64,000 nt of DNA from Micromonospora rosaria. Lineage in GTDB: Bacteria > Actinomycetota > Actinomycetes > Mycobacteriales > Micromonosporaceae. Positions 49,698 to 59,600 of the stretch are shown one piece after another. Numbering within the stretch: the first letter of the stretch is position 1; the number at the start of each line of letters is the position of its first letter. The notes under the pieces were generated by a model that saw nothing but the letters and a program-made list of their open reading frames with translations, was not told the origin of the DNA and did no database searches. The stretch covers positions 113,666 to 177,665 of the forward strand of contig NZ_LRQV01000001.1 of assembly GCF_001567585.1 (NCBI RefSeq). Reading direction: 5' to 3'. The position numbers and the translations under genes are program-made.

Positions 49698-50720
49698 GTG
49701 GACATCACCGTCGAGGTGCCCGTGGCCGGCACGCTGCTGGAGGACGAGGACCCGGAGAGCCGGATCGGAGAGGCGGTCGACTACGACCTCTTCGACCGCG
49801 AGGACCAGGAGGATCCGGGGTCCGTGGAGGAGGACCCGGCGGGGGCGCGGGCCGCGTACCACCTCGCGCCGACGCTGAAGGTGCTGCGCGACGAGGTCGA
49901 CCGGCGCTGGCCGAAGCGGGACCGGACCTCGGACGGCTGGATCGGGGACGCGGCGCACCGGGGCACCCGGTCCGACCACAACCCCGACGCCGACAACGGG
50001 TCGGTCAACGCCCTCGACATCGACCGGGACGGCATCGACCCGATGCTGGTGGTCCGCCGGTGCATCGCCCACCCGTCGACCCAGTACGTCATCTTCGACC
50101 GGACCATCTGGAGCCGGACCCGCAACTTCGCCGCCGCCCGGTACACCGGCAGCAACCCGCACGACAAGCACCTGCACGTCAGCGTCAGCCACGACCGGGC
50201 CCTGGAGAACAGCACCCGGAGCTGGGGGATCGCCGACGCGGTCGTCCCGAAGCTCGGCGACCGGGTGCTGCGCCGTGGCAGTACGGGCAGCGACGTGCGG
50301 GAACTGCAGACGCTCGCCGGCCGGCTCGGCGCGAAGCTCGCCGTCGACGGTGACTTCGGCTCCCGCACCGAGGCCTGGGTCCGCGACTTCCAGAAGGCGC
50401 AGCGGCTCACCGTGGACGGCATCGTCGGTCCCCGGACCCTCGCCGCCTTGCGGGCGGCGACCGCACCCACCCCGGCGCCCGCAACGCCGTCGACCGGCCC
50501 CAAGCCCGGGTCGCGGACCGTGCGTCGGGGCAGCACCGGCGCGGACGTGGCCTTCGTCCAGCGCTTCGTCGGCGAGCGGCGGTGTGGGCCGGCGACCGGG
50601 TCGTTCGACGCGATGACCGAGTCGGGCGTGCAGTGGTACCAGGGCATCCGGGGGATCACCGTGGACGGCGTCGTCGGTCCGCAGACGTGGCGGCAGATGG
50701 GTGTCCAGGTGACCTACTGA
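49698..50720 (+). CDS. M15-like peptidase with two peptidoglycan-binding domains, no signal peptide
   Basis: 340 residues. The first 55 residues are strongly acidic and carry neither a signal peptide nor a membrane segment. Residues about 60-170 resemble phage-type M15 peptidases: GTRSDHNPDADNGSVNALDID supplies a His and an Asp ligand and DKHLHVSVSHDR the second His. Two PG_binding_1 domains follow (LRRGSTGSDVRELQTLAGRL...VDGDFGSRTEAWVRDFQ; VRRGSTGADVAFVQRF...VDGVVGPQTWRQMG), joined by a Pro-rich linker. It should bind and cut peptidoglycan, yet it lacks an export signal, like phage lysins or cargo of injection systems. GAGGAGGACCC precedes the GTG. Confidence 0.8.
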   Translation: MDITVEVPVAGTLLEDEDPESRIGEAVDYDLFDREDQEDPGSVEEDPAGARAAYHLAPTLKVLRDEVDRRWPKRDRTSDGWIGDAAHRGTRSDHNPDADNGSVNALDIDRDGIDPMLVVRRCIAHPSTQYVIFDRTIWSRTRNFAAARYTGSNPHDKHLHVSVSHDRALENSTRSWGIADAVVPKLGDRVLRRGSTGSDVRELQTLAGRLGAKLAVDGDFGSRTEAWVRDFQKAQRLTVDGIVGPRTLAALRAATAPTPAPATPSTGPKPGSRTVRRGSTGADVAFVQRFVGERRCGPATGSFDAMTESGVQWYQGIRGITVDGVVGPQTWRQMGVQVTY

Positions 50721-50863
50721 CCGTCGCCCGGCCCGGCCGGCGGTGACCACCGGCCCCGTGGTGGTGGCGGGACCGGGCGGGCGCGGTGGTGTCGGGTCGG
50801 CGGTTCGTCGGTGCCGGGAAGGCGGACGGGTGAGGCATGATGCGTGCGGCGAGATCGACCCGA

Positions 50864-50884
50864 CCGGTTCCGAACCGGAACCGG
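50864..50884. repeat. Perfect inverted repeat before a histidine kinase gene
   Basis: CCGGTTCC and GGAACCGG (eight bases each) flank the five-base loop gaacc. The repeat ends 26 bases before the chosen ATG of the kinase gene. It may be an operator for the paired response regulator or a leader hairpin. Confidence 0.5.
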
Positions 50885-50910
50885 CCGGCGGCCCGGCGGT
50901 GGAGGACGCG

Positions 50911-53004
50911 ATGGCGGTGGCCGGCACTGACCGGGCTCGTCCGGTCGTGGCGTGGCTGGTGCTCACCGTCACCGGCGGGCTCACCGTCGGCGCGGCGGTC
51001 GTCTGGACGGTCGCCGCCCCGCCCTGGCCGCCGGGGACGCTCTGGTGGCTGGTCGACCTGACCGTCGGTGCCAGCTACGGGCTGGTCGCCTGGCTGACCC
51101 TGCTGCGCCGGTCGCACCCGGCTGCCGGGCTCATGGCGCTGGTCGGGGTGGCCGCTGCCGGCTCGGCGGCGGCCGTCGGGTGGGCGACGGCGGCCCACCG
51201 CTGGCCGCACCTGTGGGCACCGGAGGTCCCGTCTCCCGGGGCCGGGGTGCCGGCCTGGTCGGCCCTGGTCGTGGTGCTGCCGTGGCTGCTCCCGGTGTGG
51301 CCGGTGGACCGGTCGACCCGGATCGCCGTGGGAGCCGCCGTCGTGTCCGCCGTCGCGGCGCCGGCGATCGTACCGACCGTGGCGCACGGCTGGGTCCTGC
51401 CGCGCGGGTGGGGGCCGGAGCCGCTCACCGGACCGGCCCGCGACGCCGCGGGGGCGGCGCTCGGGGCCTGGCTGCCCCCGGTCCTCGCGCTGCTCGCGTT
51501 CGCCGCCGTGGCCGGCGTGCTGGCCCGCCGCCGCGCCCTGCCGCCGTGGCAGCGGCACGGCCTGGGCTGGCTCGCCGTCGGCACCCTGCTGCACGCGCTG
51601 GCGCTGCTGGCGTTCGCCCTGCACCCGGTCCTGCCGCTCGGCGTCCCGGCCCCGGCCGCGCCGCTGCTGATGCTCGCCGCGCAGGCGTTCCTCCCGGCGG
51701 CGGTGCTGGTGCTGGTGCTGCGCCAGCGGCTGTGGGCGCTGGCGCACACCGTCCGGCGGACCCTGGTGTGGGCGCTGACCACCGGGCTGCTGATCGGCGC
51801 GTACACCCTCGGGGTGGTGGCGCTCGGCGCGCTCTCGCCGGCTTCCTCGGTGCTGCCCGAGGTGCTGGTGACCGCGGCGCTGGCGGCGGTGTTCCACCCG
51901 GTGCGTCAGTGGGTGCAGCGCCGGGTCGACCGGCTGGTGCACGGCGACGGCGGGCAGCCGTTGATCCGCCAGGTCGCCGACCGGTTACGCAGTGCCGACG
52001 GAGGGATGCAGATGCTCGACGCGGTGGCCGACGGGATCGCGGACTCGTTGCGGTTGGCGACGGTGACGATCACGGTGACCGGCGACCCTGCGGTGTCCGT
52101 GCCCGCGCAGTGGTGGAGCGGTTCGACCCCGGTCGCGCCGGCCACCGCAGGCGGTCCGGCCGGCGGGCCGACGGGGCGACGCGCGGCGCCGCTGACGGTG
52201 CGCCTGGTCACCGGCGACCGGCTGGTGGGGGTGCTGCGGGCGTGGCCGCGTACCGGCGAGCGGGTGGCCGGCCGGACGGCGTCGGTGCTTGCCGACCTGG
52301 CCCCGGTGCTGGCCGCGCTCGCCGAACTGGCGGTCGCCCAGCAGGACCTGGAGCGGTCGCGGCTGCAACTGGCCCGGGGCCGGGACGAGGAGCGCCGCAA
52401 GCTGCGCCGGGACCTGCACGACGACCTGGGACCCGCGTTGAGCGGGGTGTCGCTGGGGCTCGCCGCCGGGCGCAACATGCTCCGCCCGCACCGGGAGGTG
52501 CCGGCGGTCGCGGCGGTGGACGACCTGCTGGAGCGGCTGATCGCCGAGGTCGACCGGCAGACCGTGGCGGTGCGGGACAACGCCCGGGACCTGCTGCCCC
52601 CGCTGCTCGACGACGGGGCGCTGCGACCGGCGCTGGAACGGCTGCGGCAGCGCTACGCCGACGCCGGGCTGCTCCTACGGATCCGGTCCCCCGAGGTGAA
52701 CCTCCCGGAGCCGGTGGCGACGGCGGTGTACGGCATCGTGGCCGAGGCGGTCCGCAACGTGCACCGGCACGCCGATGTGGACCGCTGCGCGATCGACGTG
52801 ACGGACGGGCCGGACGGGCTGGAGGTGTGTGTGGTGGACGAGGGGACGGGCATCCCGCCCGAGGCGGCCGTGGGGGTCGGCACCCGCTCCATGCGGGAAC
52901 GGGCGGAGGGGATCAGCGCCGACCTGACCATCGGTCCCGCCCACGCTCGACCGGTACGCCCGGGCACCCGCGTCCGGCTGCTGCTGCCCGGGAGCCTCCG
53001 GTGA
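50911..53004 (+). CDS. Sensor histidine kinase with multi-pass membrane domain
   Basis: About 697 residues. Nine or ten hydrophobic segments occupy the first 310 residues, an uncommonly long membrane sensor. A linker domain (about 340-470, possibly GAF-like) follows. The HisKA_3 region is ARGRDEERRKLRRDLHDDLGPALSGV with the phosphoacceptor His in DLHDDLGP. The ATPase domain has AEAVRNVHRHADV and VDEGTGIPPEA. The frame is open 170 bases further upstream, but the ATG at 50911 is chosen because GGAGG lies five bases before it. It is co-translated with a response regulator (GTGA). Confidence 0.87.
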   Translation: MAVAGTDRARPVVAWLVLTVTGGLTVGAAVVWTVAAPPWPPGTLWWLVDLTVGASYGLVAWLTLLRRSHPAAGLMALVGVAAAGSAAAVGWATAAHRWPHLWAPEVPSPGAGVPAWSALVVVLPWLLPVWPVDRSTRIAVGAAVVSAVAAPAIVPTVAHGWVLPRGWGPEPLTGPARDAAGAALGAWLPPVLALLAFAAVAGVLARRRALPPWQRHGLGWLAVGTLLHALALLAFALHPVLPLGVPAPAAPLLMLAAQAFLPAAVLVLVLRQRLWALAHTVRRTLVWALTTGLLIGAYTLGVVALGALSPASSVLPEVLVTAALAAVFHPVRQWVQRRVDRLVHGDGGQPLIRQVADRLRSADGGMQMLDAVADGIADSLRLATVTITVTGDPAVSVPAQWWSGSTPVAPATAGGPAGGPTGRRAAPLTVRLVTGDRLVGVLRAWPRTGERVAGRTASVLADLAPVLAALAELAVAQQDLERSRLQLARGRDEERRKLRRDLHDDLGPALSGVSLGLAAGRNMLRPHREVPAVAAVDDLLERLIAEVDRQTVAVRDNARDLLPPLLDDGALRPALERLRQRYADAGLLLRIRSPEVNLPEPVATAVYGIVAEAVRNVHRHADVDRCAIDVTDGPDGLEVCVVDEGTGIPPEAAVGVGTRSMRERAEGISADLTIGPAHARPVRPGTRVRLLLPGSLR

Positions 53005-53660
53005 GCCGGGACCAGCCGGAGCGGCCGATCCGGGTCGCCGTCGTGGACGACCACCCGGTGTTCCGGCTCGGCATGACCGCGCTGCTCGGCACCCTGGCCG
53101 GCATCGAGTGCGCCGGCGAGGCGGTCGACGTCGACTCGGCGCTGGCTCTGGTCGCCAGCCACGCGCCGGACGTCGTCCTGATGGACCTGCACCTGGGCGA
53201 ACGCTCCGGGGTGGAGGCCACCCGGCTGATCCGGGCCCGGCATCCCGACGTCGCGGTGCTGGTGGTCACGATGTTCGACGACGACGACTCGCTGTTCGGG
53301 GCGCTGCGGGCCGGCGCGTCCGGGTACCTGCTCAAGGGCGCGGCCCCGCAGCAGGTGGAACGGGGCGTCCGGGCGGTGGCCAACGGCGAGCTGCTGCTCG
53401 GTCCGGAGATCGGCGCCCGGGCGGTCGGCTTCTTCACCCGGGGCGCCGATCCGACGCCCTTCCCGCAGCTCACCGACCGGGAACGGGAGATCCTCGACCA
53501 CGTGGCGCAGGGGCTGGGCAACGCCGCCATCGCGCACCGGCTCGCGCTCAGCCCGAAGACCGTCCGCAACCACCTGTCGAACATCCTGGTCAAGCTCGGC
53601 GTCGGGGACCGGGCCCAGGCCATCGTGCGGGCCCGGGACCACGGCCTCGGCCGGCGCTGA
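53001..53660 (+). CDS. NarL/FixJ-type response regulator
   Basis: 219 residues. The receiver begins RVAVVDDHPVFRLGM and has the phosphoacceptor Asp in VVLMDLHLGERSG, with VVTMFDDDD and YLLKGA at the Thr and Lys positions. The output domain is a LuxR-type helix-turn-helix (LTDREREILDHVAQGLGNAAIAHRL...SPKTVRNHLSNILVKLGV). It pairs with the kinase whose stop it overlaps. The targets are unknown; the large-protein operon on the other strand converges on it and shares its terminator. Confidence 0.93.
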   Translation: MSRDQPERPIRVAVVDDHPVFRLGMTALLGTLAGIECAGEAVDVDSALALVASHAPDVVLMDLHLGERSGVEATRLIRARHPDVAVLVVTMFDDDDSLFGALRAGASGYLLKGAAPQQVERGVRAVANGELLLGPEIGARAVGFFTRGADPTPFPQLTDREREILDHVAQGLGNAAIAHRLALSPKTVRNHLSNILVKLGVGDRAQAIVRARDHGLGRR

Positions 53661-53716
53661 GCGGGCCGGCCCCGGCGTGACGTGCACGACCCGCCCGTGC
53701 CGGCGCACGGGACGGC

Positions 53717-53761
53717 CCGGTCCCACCGCCCGTCCGGATGCCGGCCGGGCGGCGGGACCGG
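53717..53761. terminator. Bidirectional hairpin terminator
   Basis: Fifteen base pairs with one mismatch: 53717-53724 pairs with 53754-53761 and 53726-53732 pairs with 53746-53752, leaving a 13-base loop. It lies between the converging response regulator and large-protein genes. A smaller CCCGTG/CACGGG hairpin precedes it. Confidence 0.65.
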
Positions 53762-53798
53762 GTCACCGGCCGGTCGACCCTCCCGAGGCGCGGGCCGT

Positions 53799-56573
53799 CT
53801 ACTCGTCGACGTCCGGGGGCCACAGCTGCGCGAGTTGGAACGAGCCGGCGACCGGCGAGAGACCGGTGTAGCCCGCAGCCACGGCCACGCTGCCCCCGAA
53901 CCCCGGTGGGGCCGCCGGGGCCAGGTCCACGAGCGCGGCCGTGAGGGCCGCCTGGGCCCAGTCCGCCTCGGCGCCGACGCGCGGGTCCAGCAGGTGCGGT
54001 CCGGGGCCGTACACCGCCTCGAAGACCGCCCGGAGCGCGTCCTCGACGCCGTGCTCGCCCAGCACCTGCTCCGGTACGGCGGTGTGCCACCGCAGCAGCG
54101 CCGCCACGGCCTGCTCGCTGGTGAAGACCTCGCCGAGGGTGGCGTCCCGGGACGAGTCCGTTCCGTAGCGCACCACCGGACCGGTCGGTACGGTGCTACC
54201 CGGGTAACGCCAGCTCCGCTGCCGCAGCCGGCGGATCCGCCGGACGGCGAACCGCCACATCGTCCGGCGCAGCCCGTCGGTGGTGCGCAGGGTCATCACC
54301 AGGCGGTGCACCGTGTGCCAGCCCCGCAGGTGGTCGAGCACCTGGCCGTCGGCGGGGCCCAGCGGCAGCAGGTCGTACGGGTGCACCCGGCCGTCGGCGT
54401 CGCGCAGCCCGTACAGGGCGAGCCGGCCCGCCTCACGGGCACGGTGCCCGGCCTCGCCGGCCGACCAGACGTCGCGCGCCCACCACGGCTGAGCCGGCCA
54501 GATCCCGTACTGGCCGAGGTCGCGCTGATACCCGGCCGGATCGAGGAACTGGTAGTAGGCGAGCAGGGCGGGCAGGTCGCCGAAGCCGTCGGCGCCGAGC
54601 GACCACCGCAGCGGTCCCAGTCGCAGGAGGTCTGTGCCGCTGGCGTCGACCGCGTCGAAGTGCGTCCCGCCGCCGGCCTCGGCCACCGCCCGGATCACCC
54701 GGTACGTGCTCAGGTCCGCCGGCAGCGGCGGTGGTGGGTTGTCCTCGTACTCCGGCGGGATCCACGCCGGGGTGAGCGCCAGCTCGGGCCAGAGTGCGGC
54801 CCCGGTCACGTCGGGACCGCCGGGTGCGCCGGTGCCGGTGCCGGTGCCGGGGCCGGGGCCGGGTGCGGCGTACCGCCCGAGCGCGACCCGGCCGGGACCG
54901 CCCGGCAGCCGCCGGGCCGCCGGGATCGGGTACCGCTCCAGGTGGTCGGTGGCGTACACGCCGAGAGTCGGGTCGGCCCCGTCGGCCGGGTGCCAGAGGT
55001 TCGCCGTGACGACCTCACCCGGCACGGTGCCCTGCATCCGGTACGCGTCCACGGTGGCGGCGTTGCGGGTGCGCCGGGCCTCGCCCCTGACCGGTGTAAG
55101 CCAGGCGGCCAACACCGTGGCCGTGTCGGGGGTCAGGCAGCCGTTGATCAGGCCCTGGTAGCGGCGGATTGCCCGCTCCCGGGCGTGGCCCACCGGGTTG
55201 CCCGCCTGGTCCCGCCACACGGTGTACACCTGGGCCAGCCGTGCCGAGATCTGGAACTCGCGCAGCGCCGACGCCGTCTGCGGGCCGAAGCTTCCGGACG
55301 GGTCCGGCGCGGTCGAGAAGCCGACCGCGGCCAGGTGTTCCTGGAGGTCACGCACGGCGGTCCGGGGTGGGACGTCGCCGTGGAGCACGCCGCCGTAGCG
55401 GTGTTCGGCGTCGTTGTCACCGATGCGCAGCATCTCCCCGCCGTACCCGTGGATCGCCTGCGGGTTCACCCGCCACGAGCCGATGTGCCAGCCGTGACTG
55501 GCCAGCCCGTCGCGCAGGAACCGGGTGAACCGCGCGACGACGAGGTCCATCATCGCCAGGCCCCACTCGCTGTCCAGGTCGGAGGAGGGGATCTTGAATT
55601 TGGACCACATCATCGCCGAGACGGCACTGCGCACGGACGCCGCGATCGCGCTCTCGGCCTGCGGGTCCAGCGTGACCGTGCCGGTGGTCTCGTCGTAGGA
55701 GTGCGGGATCGCCGGGTGCGACCGCCGGACGAACAGGTGGAACCGGTTGTCGGAGTGCAGCACCCGCCGGTCGGGCGGGGTGCCGTCGGCGCCGGTGCCG
55801 GGTGTGCCGGGGCCGTAGTAGCGGCGCAGGAGGTCGGTCAGGGGGGTGGGCAGCGTCGGGTCGAGCGTTTCCATCTCGGGCATGAGGATGATGGCATCCA
55901 TGTCGCCGAGCATGTCGTCGACGGCGCACCGACCGGCGGCGGCATCCAGCCAGGCGGTCGGCACCGCCAGTGACTCCGGATCGGTGGGCTCCTCCCACCC
56001 GTCGCCGGCCGCTTTCTTGGCCTCGCGCCGGGCCTCGTTGTACCCGATCCACCACGAGGCGAGGTCGCCGACCCAACTGAACAGCCCGTACAGATCAGTG
56101 TAGGTGCCGAGGGCGATCCCGTGGATCGTCAGCCCGTTGAGCGCCCTGTCGGCGCAGACCCAGAAGTGGGACAGCTCGACCGCCGGGCGCAGCCGGCCGT
56201 CGGGGCCATCGCTCCAGGTGCTGACCGAGCCGGTGCTGACCAGGCCGTCGAGGGCTTCCTGCGTTCCGTGCTCTCGAATGAGCGGCGCGAACCTCCAGCC
56301 CCGGTGGGAGTTGAGCAGTACGTCGAACTCCGGCTGTTTATTGGTGAGCCCGTAGTGCAGCATGCGGATCCGCTGCGCGGTCTCCTTGCTGTCGCCGATC
56401 GTCGACTCGACCTCGGACAGCCAGTCCAGGTACTGCTCCAGGTCGGGGCTGAAGGCCTTGTACTCGCGGCGCAGGGTGACGGGGCCGTCGATCCAGCGGC
56501 GGCCCTCTTGCGGCAGCGTGTGCAGCGCAGTGGACAGGACGACGGCGACCGGGTCGGTCGTCTCGGTGCTCAT
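53799..56573 (-). CDS. Large protein of unknown function A (peptidoglycan-binding-like core)
   Basis: 924 residues, not recognised as a named family, without signal peptide or clear membrane segment. Residues about 1-400 align along their whole length with the start of the next upstream gene product; shared landmarks are WLSEVES, SHFWVCADRALNG, LLRRYYGP, DNRFHLFVR, DSEWGLAMMDLVVARF and GDNDAEHRYGG. At about 404-446 a PG_binding_1-like unit follows (VRDLQEHLAAVGF...GSFGPQTASALREFQ). The rest is rich in Pro, Ala and Arg with a helical C-terminal 250 residues (DDARGLRRTMWRFAVRR-like basic helices). GGGAGGATC precedes the ATG. It is the last gene of the operon. Confidence 0.75.
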   Translation of the reverse strand: MSTETTDPVAVVLSTALHTLPQEGRRWIDGPVTLRREYKAFSPDLEQYLDWLSEVESTIGDSKETAQRIRMLHYGLTNKQPEFDVLLNSHRGWRFAPLIREHGTQEALDGLVSTGSVSTWSDGPDGRLRPAVELSHFWVCADRALNGLTIHGIALGTYTDLYGLFSWVGDLASWWIGYNEARREAKKAAGDGWEEPTDPESLAVPTAWLDAAAGRCAVDDMLGDMDAIILMPEMETLDPTLPTPLTDLLRRYYGPGTPGTGADGTPPDRRVLHSDNRFHLFVRRSHPAIPHSYDETTGTVTLDPQAESAIAASVRSAVSAMMWSKFKIPSSDLDSEWGLAMMDLVVARFTRFLRDGLASHGWHIGSWRVNPQAIHGYGGEMLRIGDNDAEHRYGGVLHGDVPPRTAVRDLQEHLAAVGFSTAPDPSGSFGPQTASALREFQISARLAQVYTVWRDQAGNPVGHARERAIRRYQGLINGCLTPDTATVLAAWLTPVRGEARRTRNAATVDAYRMQGTVPGEVVTANLWHPADGADPTLGVYATDHLERYPIPAARRLPGGPGRVALGRYAAPGPGPGTGTGTGAPGGPDVTGAALWPELALTPAWIPPEYEDNPPPPLPADLSTYRVIRAVAEAGGGTHFDAVDASGTDLLRLGPLRWSLGADGFGDLPALLAYYQFLDPAGYQRDLGQYGIWPAQPWWARDVWSAGEAGHRAREAGRLALYGLRDADGRVHPYDLLPLGPADGQVLDHLRGWHTVHRLVMTLRTTDGLRRTMWRFAVRRIRRLRQRSWRYPGSTVPTGPVVRYGTDSSRDATLGEVFTSEQAVAALLRWHTAVPEQVLGEHGVEDALRAVFEAVYGPGPHLLDPRVGAEADWAQAALTAALVDLAPAAPPGFGGSVAVAAGYTGLSPVAGSFQLAQLWPPDVDE

Positions 56574-56631
56574 GATCCTCCCTCGGCCGGTACCGGCCCT
56601 GGTGGTGGACGTCGGGGGAAGGGCCGGCGGC

Positions 56632-59600
56632 TCACGGCGCGGCCGGCCCGACGGGGCGTTCGTCCGGGCGGACCAGCCACAGCCGGGCGGCGATCATGTT
56701 CTGCCACTGGGCCGTCGTGACGTGCGGTGGCGGCGGGGTCAGCGGGTCGGTGCTGCTGCGGGTCCACAGGGCCCGGGACTCGGCGCGCCCGAGCGGGGCC
56801 AGGTCGGCCAGCGGCGGGTCGGGCGCCAACCCGAGCAGCGCCCGCTCCTGCTGGTGCAGCCCGATCAGGGTCTGCCGCAGGTCGAAGTAGGCGGGCGAGA
56901 CGATGCAGCCCGCCGATCCGGTGCTGGAGGCCGCGTCGTCCCCGGTGTTGGTGTGCCCGTCGTGGAACCGGATGAAGCGCTTGCCGTCGGGGTCGTCGCG
57001 CACGTGCAGCAGCGGCGCGAACGGGTGCCAGGTCGGGTTGACGCCGGGCAACGGCCGGGGGTTGCTGATGTCGTCCAGGTAGTAGCGGCCGTGGGCGACG
57101 TGGTCGTCCTCGCCGGGGGTGACAATCTTGATCGAGTAGTTCTTGAAGGCGTCACCGGACCGGTACGACAGGCAGTCGTAGTGGGTGTTGCCCCGGATCG
57201 CCGACCGGTTGTCGTCGTTGTACCGCCACGCCGAGTAGCTGGTGAACGAGTACGCCGCGTGCTGCTGGCCGCCGTGCAGGACGAGGGCCACGCCGCCGTA
57301 GTGGTCGGTGCCGCGTTGGTTGGGCCGGAACCCGGTCGGGATCGGGTCGAACCGGCCGCCGACGCCGGCCGGGATCTGCCAGGCCGACGACTCGCCGTCG
57401 AGGGCCGGCTCGCCGTCCAGCGTCAGGGTCCGGGTCGCCAGGTCACACCCGAGGATCCGGTACGTCCCGGAGGGGCGGGCCACGTCGGCGGGCAGGTGGA
57501 TGGTGTCGGCATTGAGGTTGAGCAGGGTGAGCCCGGCGTCGCCGTCGAGGATCACCTGGTTGGCCGCCGCACCGGGCCGGGCACCGGTGCCGACCAGGTG
57601 CGGTCGTTCGCCGACCGGGTCCACCACCACGATCTGCGCGCGGCGGCGCAGCAGCCAGGACTGGTCCGGCCCGACCAGCTCCGGGTTGCCGTGCACGGTG
57701 ACGGTCCGGGTGGCCGCCTGGACGCCCGCCACCCGGAACCACCGCTGCGCGCCGGGCGCGGTGCCGGCGAGGAAGAGCAGGTCCCGGTGCGGCCCGTTCG
57801 CCCCGTCCGACCGCCACACCCCGGCCAGGTCGGCGTCGCCGTCCAGGCGCAGCCGGAACTGGTTCGGCGGGTGCGGTGGCAGGGGCGTCGCGGCGGCCCC
57901 GGCCGGGTCGAGCAGGTCCACCCGGTGGTACCCCTCGTCCTCCGGTGGGCGGGGCACGTTGCGCCCCACCTGATCCCCGGCGGTCCGGGGCAGCCACGGG
58001 TCGTCGAGGTTCAGGTAGAACTCGGTGACCGCCTCCAGGTGGAAGAGGTTCCCGTCGGCCACGTCCAGCACGTACGGGGGGTCGCCGCCCTCGTCGACGG
58101 CGAAGCCGGCGCGCACCATCAGCCGTCGCCGCCACAGGGCCTTCTGCGCGTCGCCGACCTGCCGCCACTGCGCGGGGGTCAGCGGGGCCCCGTCCCGGGC
58201 CGCCACCAGCGTCGACCACGGGTACAGCTCCCGGGCGGCGCGGGTCAGCACGGTGGCGGCCGGCAGCCCGGTCAGCGCCGGCCGGACGATCCGCTCCGCG
58301 TCGGGCACGCCGTGGCGGCCGGGCTGCCGCCAGAGGTCGATGGTGCGGGCGGTCTCCTCGTCCAGCCGGCCGTGCGGCAGGCCCAGGTGCCGCCGGTGCG
58401 CCGGGCCCCGGGATTCCCCGGCGACCCCGGCGCGGGTCGCGGTGACCTCCGGGTGCGACGCCACGAGTTGCAGCTCGCGCAGGGCCCGCTCGGTGGCGTC
58501 GTCGAACCGCCCGGTCTCGGCGACGGCGAACCCGAGTTCGGTGAGGTCCCGCTGGAGCAGGACCACCGGGGTCTCCGGGAGGCCGGCGGCCCGCACCCGC
58601 CCGCCGAAGCGGCGCTCGGCGTCACTGTCGCCGTGGCGCAGGTGCCAGCCGCCGTACCGGCCCAGGGCCGTCGGCGCGGCGGGCCAGTCACCGGCGCTCC
58701 AGCCCTCACCGGCGGCACCGGCCAGCAGCGTCCCGGCGAACCGGTCGACCAGTTCGGTGAGCATCGCCGCGCCCCAGGGGCTGTCGAGGGCCGCGACCGC
58801 GTCCGCCGCCGCCCACGGGGGCCAGGAGCGCCCCAGGTGCTGCCGGATGACCAGGAACATCGCCGCACTCCTCACCGGCGGGCGCAGGGCGGCGGCGAGC
58901 AGGGCCGGGTCGGACTCGTGGGGGACCGGTGGCGTGGCCGTCTGGTACAGCAGGCGGAACCGGTTCTGCGCGTGCTGGTCGGTCGGGTCCGTGGTGGCCG
59001 GGCCGGCCGGGTCGTAGTAGCGGGCCAGCAGCGTGCTGACCGGCGTGGCCGGGTCCCAGGCCGCAGCGAGGTTCAGCCCGTCGACCACCGCGAAGAGCCG
59101 TTCCACGCCGGCCCGTTCGGCGATCGCCTCGGCCAGCCACTGCCGGGGACGGGCCAGGTCGGCCGGGTCCTCGACCCAGGTGCCACCGGCCTGCCGGGCC
59201 ACCTGCTCGGCGGCGCGGCGGCGCAGCTCGTAGCCGAGCCACGCCTCGGCCAGCAGGCCCGGCCAGCCGAGCAGCGCGGTCCCGTCGTACAGCGCCCCCT
59301 GCGGGGTCGGCTCGCCGAGGCGCTGGTCCAGCAGGCACCAGATCGGGTACGTGTCGACCAGCCGGGGCGCACCGGTCGGCCCGACGCCGATCTGGAGCCG
59401 CCCGGTGCGGTACAGCCCGTTGAGGGCCGGGCGGGGGACGTCGGCGACGGTCAGCGGCGTCCGCGCCCACGGGTGCGCGTCGGCGATCAGCTCGTCCGGC
59501 TGCCAGGTCTCCGGTGGCTCCTCGCCAGCGACGAGCAGCCGTATCCGGCGCACCACGTCCCGGGGCTGCCACGGCGGCTCGTGCGGGCCCGCCTCCACGG

